Of a stretch of 64,000 nt of DNA, positions 12,510 to 23,171 are shown piece by piece. The stretch is taken from contig WOAB01000880.1 in NCBI GenBank assembly GCA_027886185.1, forward strand, positions 186,001-250,000. Direction: 5' to 3'. Each line of letters opens with the position of its first letter. Position 1 is the stretch's first letter. This DNA is from Rheum nobile (Eukaryota > Streptophyta > Magnoliopsida > Caryophyllales > Polygonaceae). The notes beneath the pieces were generated by a model. The model had not been told where the DNA came from, searched no databases, and was given only the letters and a program-made list of their open reading frames with translations. Both the position numbers and the translations under genes were made by a program.

Positions 12510-15290
12510 TGTAATATCCCTCAATTTTTAGTAAGGATATTCGGATAATTTTTTCCAACCTTCACTAATTAATTATTTCGCTTTCAGTGAAGTTTGGATT
12601 TTCTGAAATATCCATGATATCCCAAATAATTCCTTGAGTGGTATAAAATACATTCAATATATTTTCGGGGCTTAGAATATTTGTTTGGATACAAACATAT
12701 AATTTTCGGGGTTTAATACCCATACCAAAATCAATTCCCATATTTCACGCTGCTCGCCGAAAGCACCCGCCGCTCGCCAAAAGCACTCCCGAAAGTGCGT
12801 CGGAAGTTGTCACTGGCTCGAGCCCCGTGTTGGTCGAATCTCTGCCCCTTCCATGTCTATAAATGGAGCTCGTTGCCTCACTCCTCTTGCTCCCGTCTCC
12901 CTCTCGGTTGTCTCTCCCATTCTTGCTACTCCATTTCTCTTTCCATCGGCGACAAGACGAGCGTGTCCGATCTGCTGCTGTACGGTGGTCATCGTTGCTT
13001 CGTGCTCCGGTGGTTGTTGCGACTGCGTGAAGCCGCCACCGTTGAAGTCGAGCCACTGCTGTGCTCCCTCCCGGCGGCGAAGGCGACCCAGTCAGAGCGC
13101 CGAGCTGCTGCCCTTCGTCGTCGTAGCCGAGCTGCTGCGCATCGTCGTTGAAGCTCCTGTTGGTGGTGTGCTGCTCCGGTGGTCGCTGCTGTGTCGTGCT
13201 GCTGCGGTAGCTTCTTCCCCGGCGACGAGGCGGCGAAGACGGCGGCGAAGATCCCGGCGAAGCCCAGCCGAGCTCCTCTGTTTCGAGCTTCTCCCGCCGG
13301 CGAGCCTGGCGTGGTGCTCCGTCGTTGAGCTGTGGCTGGTGGTGCTCCTCCTCCCCCCGGCGTTGCCTTCCTCCCCGGCGTCAGCGAGGAAAGCCGGCGA
13401 GACCCCTCTGTGCTCCTCTGTTTTGTTCGAAGTGGTGAAGGAGGTGAACAGTAGAGGTGGGGCCCCCTTTTCCTTTGTTTTGTTCTGATGGGCCGAAGGC
13501 CCATTTAGCCATCCAGTCCAAATTCAACCCGAAATTATTCGAGCGGTATAATTTCGATCCCCTTTCGTCCGTAATTTTCTTAGGAAAATTTAATAAATAT
13601 TTTATGATTTAATATCATAGAAATTTATTAAATATAATTCCTTAAATTCGTCCAGTCATATTAATTGATAGATAATTAATTTGTCAGTTAGAACGTGATC
13701 GGCTGGATTGCGTGTGGACTCGTACTCTGGTAGGAATATTCTGAAGCTTAAGCCATATCCTCGGAAAGGATATTTTCGGTAGTCGTCTCGTCCAGATTCA
13801 TCGCCGAATCTATTCCAGGCAAGTGGCGGTTCGCTCTTGCTCATCGTTCCATATTTACATTAATTATCAGTTGTTTATCTGAGTAATTAATTTGGAAAAT
13901 CATATAATAGGTTGTATATCTGCTAGAACGACGCTATTATCTGTGATCGCCTTCCGGACATTTATGTGGATTTATCCTGTACTGTGGTTGTGTTATAACT
14001 GTTAGTTAGCACGAGTATTTGTAGGAACGCCTGGATCCTGAGAGTTCCATGCGCCTTTCTTTATAACTGTAAGGGCGATGAAGACCCAACGATAGTTGAA
14101 GTTTGAATTATGTGAGGTTCATTCTTTTAAAGGGCGAGCAAGACCCAACGATAGTGGTGGTTTGGACTCTGTGAAGTTCATTCCTTAGATATGTGTTTTG
14201 TGTAACAGGGCATGTATAATTAAAAGCTTACAACGTGTTAATCGTTTTGGAATTTAATAAGATAAGGTGCCCGAGAGCACTTAATTAATAAATCTTCGGC
14301 GAGTAGTGCAGCTAAGTAAATAGTGCAGCTAGGAAAGCTCGTTTCGACTTTGATCATAGTACGTTCTCTTTCCAATCTAGATTCGCTGTAAGCGATGAGG
14401 TTGGTTGTGAACCGAAGCATCTCAGTCAGCTTTTAAATCATTATACGATCTAGACTTTGATCATAGTACGTTCTCTTTCCGATCTGGATTCGCTATAAGC
14501 GGTGAGGTTGGTCGTGAACCGAAGCATCTCAATCAGCTTTTAAATCATTGTTGTTTGATTCTTAAACATTCCAGATTTGTCATATTTTCCTTAAAGACTC
14601 ATTTCCGTTAGAGTATTCTTTCGAGTCGATTTCTGTGAAGATTAAGTCTTCCATAATCTTCTCTTATGCATACCTCTTGTTGTTATTCCATGAAAGTGTC
14701 GGGTTATGTATCGTTCCTTCGGTTATTATTCGAGGGACAATGATAGTAAACGGTTACGATCACTCGGACCATTCTGCTTTTTACCCTTGCTAGTCTATTC
14801 AAGTAGACTAACCCACGAACATTGTTCTCCGCATGTGGGCTGGTGTCATCCGTTCGATTTGGCACATCAGATAGAGTGAAGATATGAGGAGACTAGATTC
14901 ACTATGAAGACGACGGTTGTTTTGGATGTTTTAATAAATTCTTTTAATCAGGTTGAGATCCTTGGACAGGTGATCATTACGATCACAACCCTTTTTGTAA
15001 TATCTTTTATAAGACTTCCGCTGTAACTTATTTACTCTGTTATATATTTAAAAGACTTCCGCTGTACTTTGTTTAAACTTTGTATTTGTCCTATTCGGGA
15101 TTGGGATGTAATCCCGTAACTCATGTTTCATTTGATTGATGTTTTGATTTGAATACTTTGATCATTATGTATCAATTGTATTCCATGAATTGTATTTAAA
15201 CCGGTAAAGACTTGGGTGACCTTGGTAAGGAACACTGGGGTCACTGGCGGTAATACCTTTCCAAATGGGTTAAGATTTGGGGGTGTTACA
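12510..15290 (+). mobile_element. Solo LTR related to the gag-only element
   Basis: This 2781-bp segment starts TGTAATATCCC and ends GGGGGTGTTACA. It matches the LTRs at 1096-4057 and 6671-9687 read in the opposite orientation, especially over 13650-15290. A perfect 5-bp target duplication TATTT flanks it (12505-12509 and 15291-15295). No internal region remains, as expected after recombination between the two LTRs of a full element. A GC-rich portion at 12750-13490 replaces the 21-bp minisatellite region and creates long but low-complexity open frames on both strands. It is clearly more diverged than the other two LTRs are from each other. Confidence 0.9.
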
Positions 15291-15309
15291 TATTTGCCTA
15301 TAAATAAGA

Positions 15310-15640
15310 TGTAGTGGTCATTGTAAAACTTACACATTCTCCATTCATTCCTCTCTTCTTAATATTTGATTTCTCTCTTCTCAATTTCCCAATACTCTCT
15401 TCTCAATCTCTCACCATGAACTCAAACCAAGATGAGTGCCCTAATAACTGTCAAGGAGTAAGTGGAGAGACTAAATCGGTGAATAACTCGGATTAGACAT
15501 ACTCCACCGATAGACCAACGAGTATGAGCAACTTCATCACGACGAGGGATCAACTTCAGGATGTAAATACACATCGCCAACTTAAGAAAGATTTGAAGGA
15601 ACACATTTGACAACGATTTGGCGAAAATTAGGGTCCTTCC
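15310..15640 (+). pseudogene. Possible PIF/Harbinger-derived fragment
   Basis: A TATA-like CCTATAAATAAG at about 15298-15309 is followed by a short frame beginning at the ATG at 15416. The frame stops after 26 codons, and the same stretch continues with residues QLKKDLKEHI near 15580-15610. That pattern resembles the C-terminal tail of plant HARBI1/ALP1-like transposases. If right, this is a deletion derivative that has lost the catalytic core. The identification rests on a very short match, and the solo LTR sits just upstream of it. Confidence 0.25.
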
Positions 15641-15983
15641 GGTGTTATGTGTTTTTAATTATTAAGTTATGTATCATCTAATGGTGTTTTCCCTTAACAT
15701 TGGTTATTTGCTTTAGTTTATGTTGTTCCAGTATAATGTTTTTTTCTTCAATTTGTGCGTCCATCATTTGTTGTTTTTAATATATATATATATATATATA
15801 TGTTTGTCATTAATTTCCTTGAAGCCTTTAATATTCATTCTTAATTTTAATTAATAATATAGCAATACACTTGAATTAAAACACATTTAATAAAATTTAT
15901 GAATAAATTTTAATAAAATTAATATTTCTATAATTTAATATAAAGAGTATATTAATAATTTAATATAAATGGTATATTGATAA
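15611..15983. other. AT-rich intergenic DNA
   Basis: No gene is visible. A short (TA)n tract lies near 15780-15800. Confidence 0.5.
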
Positions 15984-16215
15984 TCTATCTATATATATTA
16001 AAGCTCTTCCCTTTTAAGTTCTTAGAACGCTTCGGGACCTATCATATCTATATGTCATTTTATCATTCGTTTCTTTTTTTAAATTTTAATTTCACTTTAA
16101 CTAAAAACCATTTATCAAATCAAAATTTATATGTAAATATTTAGATTACATTTACTTCCAAAATCAACCAAACTTTAAAGTGACAAATAACATTGTAAAT
16201 AAATTTAACCATCAA
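15984..16215 (+). mobile_element. Helitron-like 5' end (first of two)
   Basis: After an A at 15983 the sequence starts TCTATCTATATATATTAAAG, then CTCTTCCCTTTT. Plant Helitrons start with TC and often with a TA-rich TCTATATATTAAAG leader. A second start of the same type lies at 16216, but only one 3' terminus is visible (24597). Either this is a truncated Helitron into which a second one inserted, or one element has two 5' starts. Confidence 0.5.
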
Positions 16216-16279
16216 TCTATATATCTATACACGATTTCTATTTCACGCACGGGTGAAATTGCTACTTCACGCACCGTTT

Positions 16280-16395
16280 CGTCTGTGACGAACCATGTGC
16301 ATCCATCCTTGACGGACCAAAGTGATCCATCTGTCACGTACGACACATTTTGGTCCGTCACAGATGGATGCACATAGTTCGTCACAGACGAAGTA
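16280..16395. repeat. Left-end cluster of palindromic CCGTCACGGA-type motifs
   Basis: Several copies of a degenerate motif related to TCCGTCACGGATGGA occur in both orientations just inside the left inverted repeat of MULE-1. Similar clusters lie at 16935-17070, 18775-18910 (in a transposase intron), 20815-20950, 22415-22635 and 22895-23110. The placement at both ends would suit transposase binding sites, but the internal clusters are unexplained. Confidence 0.65.
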
Positions 16396-16563
16396 AACAA
16401 CCAGAAAATTGAATGTTACTTGTCCCTACCTAACAACACTAACTACCCCATCATATCTCATCAATATTATGGCCAAAATTAAACCCTAAACCTCTCCATC
16501 ACTCTTCCCTTTCCCTCCCACAACACATCTTCCATTCTCTTCCATTTCCAAAAGTTCTTTTCC

Positions 16564-19500
16564 ATGGCAAATGAAGATGATTTTTCCAACTTCAATGGTG
16601 GAGAAGATGTTTCAAGGGGTTATCATTACAATGAGGTATGTTTTTAAGCTTTTACTTTACATGTTAGTAAAAGTTAAGAATTTTATTGTTCTTTCTTGTG
16701 AATGTATGTATTTGAGTTGTTCTTTGAAAAAAAAAACACTTTCTTAAGGTAATTTCAATAGTTGTTACTATATGTTCATAAAAACTTCATCTTTGATTAA
16801 GTTGTACTAAAAAGTTGTAGATTTTGTGTGCAAAACTACATGTTTGATTGTTTGGGCTTGTTATATTGAATTTTGACTAGATCATTGCAAGTGTAAGAAC
16901 TTTGTTCGACGACTATTTTTTAAAAGAAAAACAGTTCTTGACGGATGGACTTGTTTCATCCGTCACGAATGGATGTCATTCATCCGTCACGTATGGAAAG
17001 GGTTCATACGTGACAGATGGGGTGCTACCATCCGTGACGGATGGAATGTGTCTATTCGTCACAGATGGATTTGTTTGACATAAACTGGATTCTTACATGC
17101 TTCTATGCTAACTTGTTTTTTTACTTCAATAGGAGAACAATATCGTGAACAACGGTATTAACAATATGTCCCTTAATGATGTGTGGGACATGGCACCACC
17201 GCCCTTCTCACTTGGGTTGTTCGGGGAACCTATGGCGCTTGAACAACCTCATATGCCAGGATTAGATTGTTTTGCTCATAGTGGAATTTCGTCCGTAAGG
17301 TGGCAGACTCCACCTATGTTTGGGTTTTCGACATTACACATACAGCCACAGTTTGATTATCCTACAGCTGAAGAAGTGATTATTTCGGAAGATTATTCAG
17401 AGAAGTTTACCACGAGTGAAGTATTCGGCTCTAGAGATGATGCAATTAAATGGGCTAGACAGATTGACTTTGATAATCACTTCTGCATCACTATTGGTTG
17501 GGATAGAAACCTTGGTGGAGGAAGCCTTCGAAAGACATGGTTGTTGTGTGAAAAAACGGGAATTTACATTCCTAAAGATGAAAACAGAGTAAGGCAAAGA
17601 ACAATGAGCAAAAAATGTGATTGTCCATTCAGATTGTTGTGTCAAGAAAAACCGAGGGACTCATATACAATCAAGGTAGTTGTTGGAACCCACAACCATG
17701 TCATTGGTGATGACTTGTACGGACATGCATCAGCTGGCAGGGTGACACCTGAGCAGAAGAAGTTGTGTAAGGTCATGACAGAAAATCATAATAAACCATC
17801 AAAGATTGCAACAACACTTAACCAGGACCCGAACAACTGCACTAAAATGAAGCAAGTGTACAATGAAGTGTATAATGTCCGACATAGTGGGATGGAAGGA
17901 AGAACCGTGGTCCAAGAGTTCTTCCATAAGTGCAAGGAGAACAACTACTTTATGGAGTATAGGTCGGATCCAACGACGAATAAGATCGTCAACATTTTCT
18001 TTACCAGTCCAGATTCCATGAAACTCCAAAAGGCATTTTCGTACGTCCTTTTGCTAGACTCCACATACAACACTAACAAGTTATTATAACACATCTACAT
18101 GCTACATCTACTTGTTGATATGTTTATTCATTATGCATGACACATCTACTTGTACATGTTTGACTTGCCATTCCTCGAAATAATAGGAGTCACGTCTACA
18201 TGGAAGAACTATAATGTGGCGGGGGCGTTTCTACAGCATGAGAAAGAAGACAACTATGTGTGGGCCACACGACAACTTCTTGAAATGTGCAAAAAGTGTC
18301 AAATAAAACCGACATGCCTAGTGATAGATCGTGAAAAGGCCTTGATGAATGCGTTAGATAGACTCTTTCCAAGTGCAAAGTCTATCCTCTATAGGCGCCA
18401 TGTGAATAAGAACATAGAGGACCATGCTAGGAAGGAGATGAAGGATAAAAACTTGGGTACGAGGTTTGAAAATGCATACTATAATTTATTCAAGCAAACA
18501 ACTGTACCCGAGTACGAGATGGAGTTGCGTATAATTGAGTCAGAATGGAGGGTTTGGCCACGTCTGACTCAATATGTAAGAAATAATTGGTTGATCCCGT
18601 ACAGGGAAAGACTTCTGTCAGCTTGGACAGATATTGTTTTCACGCTTAGAACGTCAACGACAAACAGGTTAGTGCATTGTCTAATCTGTACTGCATTCTG
18701 TATTCACTCTTTTGCTATATTTTGGGGGCTTTCTGTTATCTGCATAGCTTTCTGTTTTTGTTATCTGTATAAGGGGTCCGTCACGTATGGATGCACTTCA
18801 TACGTGACGGACAATGGTTTCTGGTCTGTCACATGTGGATGGAATCCACACGTCACGGATGAAAGAGTTTCGTCCGTGACGTATGAAGTGCATCCAGATG
18901 TGACGGACAGTTTATACAGATAACAGAAAGATCTCGTATGATCAAACTTTAAACTTTTTTGTACTAAATATAGGGTTAAAGGAGCACACTCTAGTTTGAA
19001 AGACTTCTTGACTACTTTACATGGCAGTCTAGACACGATAGTCGGTCAATATTATTCAAAGATGGGTAACCAAGTGAAGAAAATCAAGGGGACCTTCAAC
19101 GAGAGTGCACAGAACATGATGACGCTTGTGACATGGGCTGATGTTTTCAAGCTGTTGAAGTACAAAGTATCTAAGGTTGCACTTGACCACTTGACTGAGG
19201 AATACAGAAAAGGGGAAAATCCATTTTATAACAGTACATGTACATGCCAGATGAGGGTGAGAGATGGATTGTCGTGTGTGCATGACATCGCTAGATATAT
19301 GACGAGTTCAATCCCTATTAAGCCTTCAGCGTTGCATCCGTTTTGGAGACGATTGAGTTTGTCAGAAGTGCAAGACGAATGTGGGGCTGAGGTAAAGCGT
19401 AGAGTCGCGAGATCTTTGATGGATCAATTTTATACGGATCAGTTCCCCAATCTATCAGCAGATGATCAAGAAAAATGTGTCTCGCGACTTTACGACATCA

Positions 19501-20495
19501 CTCGCCCCGAGGGGACCAGTCTACAAGAGTCGGCTATTGTGAGACATAAGGGACGACCAATGGAAGCTCTAAACATAGATAGCACTAAAAGACATCCTTC
19601 TTCATGGGAGTACATAAACAAAGATATGGAAGGGACACCTCCCAAAAAGTAACGAGGTAGGCCACCAAAGCCCACTAGTACACCTTCACCAAGCCCTACA
19701 GCTCCTACCACTCCTTTGAGGCCATCTCGGGTTAGAGCTCCTAAGAATCCAGTGGGTCAAATGTTTCCACTGCCTTATCATGCTCCACAGTCCTTCATTA
19801 AAGACTTTGAGCTGTATAAGGGTATGGTTCTGTGGTGTATGCACGAACACTTGAACGGTTACTTTGATATTGTTGGTGATGGAAACTGTGGATACAGAGC
19901 CGTTGTAGATCAAATAGGCATCGTGCAAGAACAATGGAGGATCGTCCGACAAGCCATGATTGACAAGGTGAAGGAAATTTGGCCAATGTATTTTGAGGTT
20001 TGCATCTTTAAGACAACGCTGGAAAAAGTAGTAGAACAACTTATATGATTTGACTCTGGGATGGCCCCAGAGAAGACTTGGATGGTGCTTCCAGATATGG
20101 GTTGTCTGGTCGCTTCTGCATTCAATTATGCAGTTGTCATGGTGGGTGGTGTAAACGCTACTTTCTTGCCTTTGCAAGCGGTTCCACATCATCCCAGGAG
20201 TGCTAAGCTTAAGACGATATGCATCTGCCATGTTGAGAAGGATAGTCATTTTATTTCGGTATGGTACTAATCATTTTTTATTGATTATTGAAACCCATTA
20301 ACTAGGCAAGTGAATACGTTCTCCATTCTTTTGTAGATGGCGTTATCAAATGAGTCACCATTGCCGCCCATATTTACAATGTGGGAGCATGCAAAGGATG
20401 CCTCTGCTGCTTGTCTGTATGATCCATTCACTACTCAGCTGATGGCTTACGAATCTTCTTCCACAAGAAAGAGACGAGGTCGCAAGCTGACTTAA
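16564..20495 (+). pseudogene. MULE transposase fused to an OTU-type cysteine protease domain (broken)
   Basis: My exon model is 16564-16635, 17133-18080, 18153-18667, 18974-20258 and 20337-20495, about 990 codons in one continuous frame. In order it shows a FAR1/WRKY-like zinc region (CDCPFRLLC then THNH), the MULE catalytic core (LLLDSTY, then VIDREKALMNA with RRHVNKNI), a SWIM zinc finger (CTCQ...CVHD), an AT-hook-like RGRPPKP, and an OTU domain with GDGNCGYRAV (Cys codon 19887-19889) and the late His in DSHF (20247-20249). OTU enzymes cleave ubiquitin; fusion to MULE transposases occurs in plants, but its role is not established. Breaks are TAA at 19650-19652, TGA at 20046-20048, and a 72-bp stop-bearing insert at 18081-18152 that lacks an AG acceptor. 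Both isolated stops fit C-to-T changes. Confidence 0.75.
18081..18152 (+). other. 72-bp insert in the transposase core
   Basis: Removing these 72 bases restores the catalytic core of the transposase (NTNK joined to YMFDLPFLE). The insert contains a partial direct repeat of ACACATCTAC and in-frame stops. It is intron-sized, but no AG acceptor is present anywhere in it, so normal GT-AG splicing cannot remove it. Confidence 0.55.
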
Positions 20496-21328
20496 ATATT
20501 ATTGTACTCGCACATTTTAAAACTATTGTAAGCCCAACTTAATACTCTATTTTCTGTATGGTTTTTGAGAAGTATCATTTTTTTATGTAACCCCGAATTG
20601 AGTGATTCCAATGTCACATTAAAGATCAAGATGTCAACTATAACTCCTCAAAATTTCAGCGCGTTTGGACCAGGGAATCAAACGTTATGGCAATTCCAAA
20701 ATCGTGTCGCAGTTTTGTAAAGTTGCACGATTTGCAACAAACCGTGCCCTAGACCGTGCTCCCTTACTGAGACATAGATTTAGCTTCTGTAAAGAGGCAC
20801 GGTTTATGACAATCTATACGTGACGAACGGGATGAAACCGCCCGTGACGGAAGAAGCCAAACCGCGCGTGACAGACCACTCTGTGCCACCCGTGACAGAC
20901 GAGATTACATAGCCCGTGACGAACAAAGCCCCACCATCCATCACGGACAATGTCTTCATAAACTACTTCGACCTTTAGCTTTTGTAAATCTGCACGGTTT
21001 GTACAGAAGACTGTAATTCTAGCTCAAAGATCAAACACTACTTTTTTAGGATGGTATTTTAGGATTTGCTTCTCTAATTCTCTGCTACCTCTTTTTGCCT
21101 CTATCTAGGACAATATAAATTTAATTTCAACCGCTAGGTATTTATGGAGATTCATTGCATCGACCGACAATTACCAACAAAGTACCAAATGTGCGATATA
21201 AAAGTTATGGTAAATACATCCAAATTAGTTTGATTATCATCATAAAACTAATCAAGAAACTACAATTCCATAAACTATGCGACACTCTCTAAAATACAAC
21301 CAAAGTACCAAATGAAAACCTATGCATC
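20496..21328. other. Spacer between the convergent MULE-1 genes
   Basis: No gene is visible. A phrase of the form TGTAAA...GCACGGTTT occurs three times (about 20715, 20795 and 20985). A cluster of the palindromic CGTGACGGA motif lies at 20815-20950. Confidence 0.5.
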
Positions 21329-22360
21329 TTAATATTCGTCATCCTCCTCATCATTGCCATGTTCGAAGGGTCTGAAGTCTTGAATGCAGTGTCGCACAAC
21401 TTCGCGCATGTTGAAGAACTGCTCTTCCTCCGCATCATGGAAAGGATTTAGACGATGTAATGCTTGTCGAATGACCTATAGAAATACGTAAAAATTAACT
21501 AAGGTAAAACTTTAATTGTATATGTAAATTAAAAACAAACATCCAACACATATTTTTACCTGTATAGGATCTCTGATGCCAGCATCATGAGGCCTGACAC
21601 ATGGGTGTGTACGAGGTATGTACCACTCCATGTAGTCGGCACTGCTCATGTCTACATAAGTGTAGATCAGGTCCTGCAAATGTGTGATGCAGCTGTTTTG
21701 GGCAAGATGGCACCATGGAGAGCGATCGTCAAACCTCTATTTCCTTAGTTGTTCATGTCTGTGCTGAAACGTTAGAGTTTCTCGCTCCTATAAAAAGAAC
21801 ATGTTAGATACAACAATAAATAGAGAAATAATTTAATAACAACGTCAAGTTTTGATAACTTACGATACCCTGATGAATGAAATATGATGTGTGGGCAGTG
21901 AAGCTAAACAACAGGTCTGAGATCTCTGGACCTCCCGGTACAGGTCCTATCAACTTCGGATCGATAGCATCCCGACCTCCAGCCTGTCTAGCCTGCCTAG
22001 GCTGTCTATCCTGCCTACGTTGTCTAGGAGCAGTTGGTTCCTCCGCCGGTTCCTCGAAGCTAGGCTGTTGAGCGGGCCAAACTCCTTGCCCACTCATATC
22101 TCCTGGCCACATGGGCCAACCACTAGGCTGCTCAGGTGGAGGAGGTACATACTATGTCAGATCCTATAAAACAAATTATTAGAAACAATATTAAATAATT
22201 GACAAATTATTCTCTAAGCATATGTATAGTTACTTACCACATCTGGGTTGTTCTGGTATATAGGTGGATCGTTAAACGCCATGGTGTCGAGTGGCGGGTC
22301 TGTATATACCGGTACAGTCGGGTCATGGACCGTACTCGGTCCTGCTTCGTCGCTTTTTTT
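21329..22360 (-). pseudogene. Plant-mobile-domain-like gene in MULE-1 (broken)
   Basis: Minus-strand exons can be read at about 22360-22238 (start uncertain), 22163-21864, 21787-21560 and 21475-21329 (stop TAA), with GT-AG borders. The joined product has a proline-rich N-terminus and an Arg/Gln-rich segment, then GGPEISDLLFSF, HQGI-ERETL and HEQLRK. This resembles the start of the plant mobile domain (GGP.D.SLL..F..H, G.ER..L, H..KL..W). The expected Trp after LRK is replaced by TAG, consistent with TGG to TAG, and another TAG lies near 22152. The C-terminal exon is acidic (EEEDDEY-type tail). Plant mobile domains are found in MULEs and Ty3 elements and in the domesticated MAIN/MAIL1 proteins; their biochemical role is unclear. 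The gene converges on the transposase. Confidence 0.5.
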
Positions 22361-22894
22361 TATTTCTTCTGCTGCCTCCTTCGATATACTATATAATCCT
22401 CTTATTGTTCTTGTCCCTCACGGACAACGTTCCACCTTCTGTGACGGGCAGATCTTGTTTGGTTTTCCATCTCTAACATGAAAAAACAAGACTTTAGAGG
22501 GAACAACAACAACAACATGAACAACAACAACACACATACAAGATCCATCTGTGACAGTTCAACAAGATCCGTCCGTGACGGATCAACAAGATCAGTCCGT
22601 GATGGATCCACAGAATCCGTCCGTCACGGACGGATTGTTCCCCTTCAACTCCAACCGTTCGAACATGGCGAGATTCAACCCCTTCAACCACATCATTTCG
22701 AACAACATTTGTCCAGATCCAAGCAATTTTTCAATTTCAAACAACATTTATACAAGTAAATCTAACATTGAACACTTAAACCCTAAAACTTAATTCATCC
22801 AAAAATTTAAAATAACATTCAATAGTTTCAAAACCATTAAACTAAGCCAAGAACAATGATAGATTTAACTAACCTGATTCATAATGGACGAATT

Positions 22895-23110
22895 AGATTC
22901 GTACGTGACGGATGGAAAGGAAGAGCGTGCAGATGGAATGGAGGAGAGAGCGAGAGGGTTGGAGCTGCAAATTGTTGGTGAAATGACGAAGGGGACGAAG
23001 TTGCTGCTTTTAAGGGCAGCAACTTCATCCGTGACAGGCAAAGTTGATTCGTCCGTGACACGCGGATTGCTTCTGTCTGTCACAGACTAATATATTTGGT
23101 CTGTCACGGG
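22895..23110. repeat. Right-end cluster of palindromic CCGTCACGGA-type motifs
   Basis: This mirrors the left-end cluster. Motifs such as CGTGACGGATGGA and GTCCGTGACA lie just inside the right inverted repeat. Confidence 0.65.
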
Positions 23111-23171
23111 CGAAGCGATGCGGTAAATAGCAATTTACCCGATGCGTGAAATAGCAAGGGCCTATCTATAT

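Larger units (their letters stand above)
16231..23162. mobile_element. MULE-1: Mutator-like transposon with transposase-OTU and mobile-domain genes
   Basis: The ends carry inverted repeats of about 60 bp sharing CTATTTCACGCA and AAATTGCTA (left from about 16238, right ending about 23154). Candidate 9-bp target duplications are TATCTATAC (16222-16230) and TATCTATAT (23163-23171), matching 8 of 9. Joining the flanks at this repeat rebuilds a plausible Helitron 5' end, which supports the boundaries. Inside are a plus-strand transposase fused to an OTU domain (16564-20495) and a convergent minus-strand gene resembling the plant mobile domain (21329-22360). Six clusters of a palindromic motif near TCCGTCACGGA are spread along the element. 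All coding regions have stops, so this copy is probably inactive. Confidence 0.75.

Noticed and set aside
12853..13504. Overlapping 211- and 171-codon frames in the solo LTR
   Set aside because: GC-rich low-complexity sequence that is open on both strands. The peptides are runs of Arg, Ser and Val with no recognisable domain, so this is LTR leader-like DNA.
11690..16176. Possible PIF/Harbinger inverted repeats (GTTTGGTTGAT near 11693 and its complement near 16165)
   Set aside because: Only 11 bases match, the sequence beyond the right match does not continue the repeat, and no 3-bp target duplication fits.
22415..22635. CRISPR-like appearance of regularly recurring CCGTCACGGA motifs
   Set aside because: The spacing is irregular, the motif is degenerate and in both orientations, and the context is a plant transposon.
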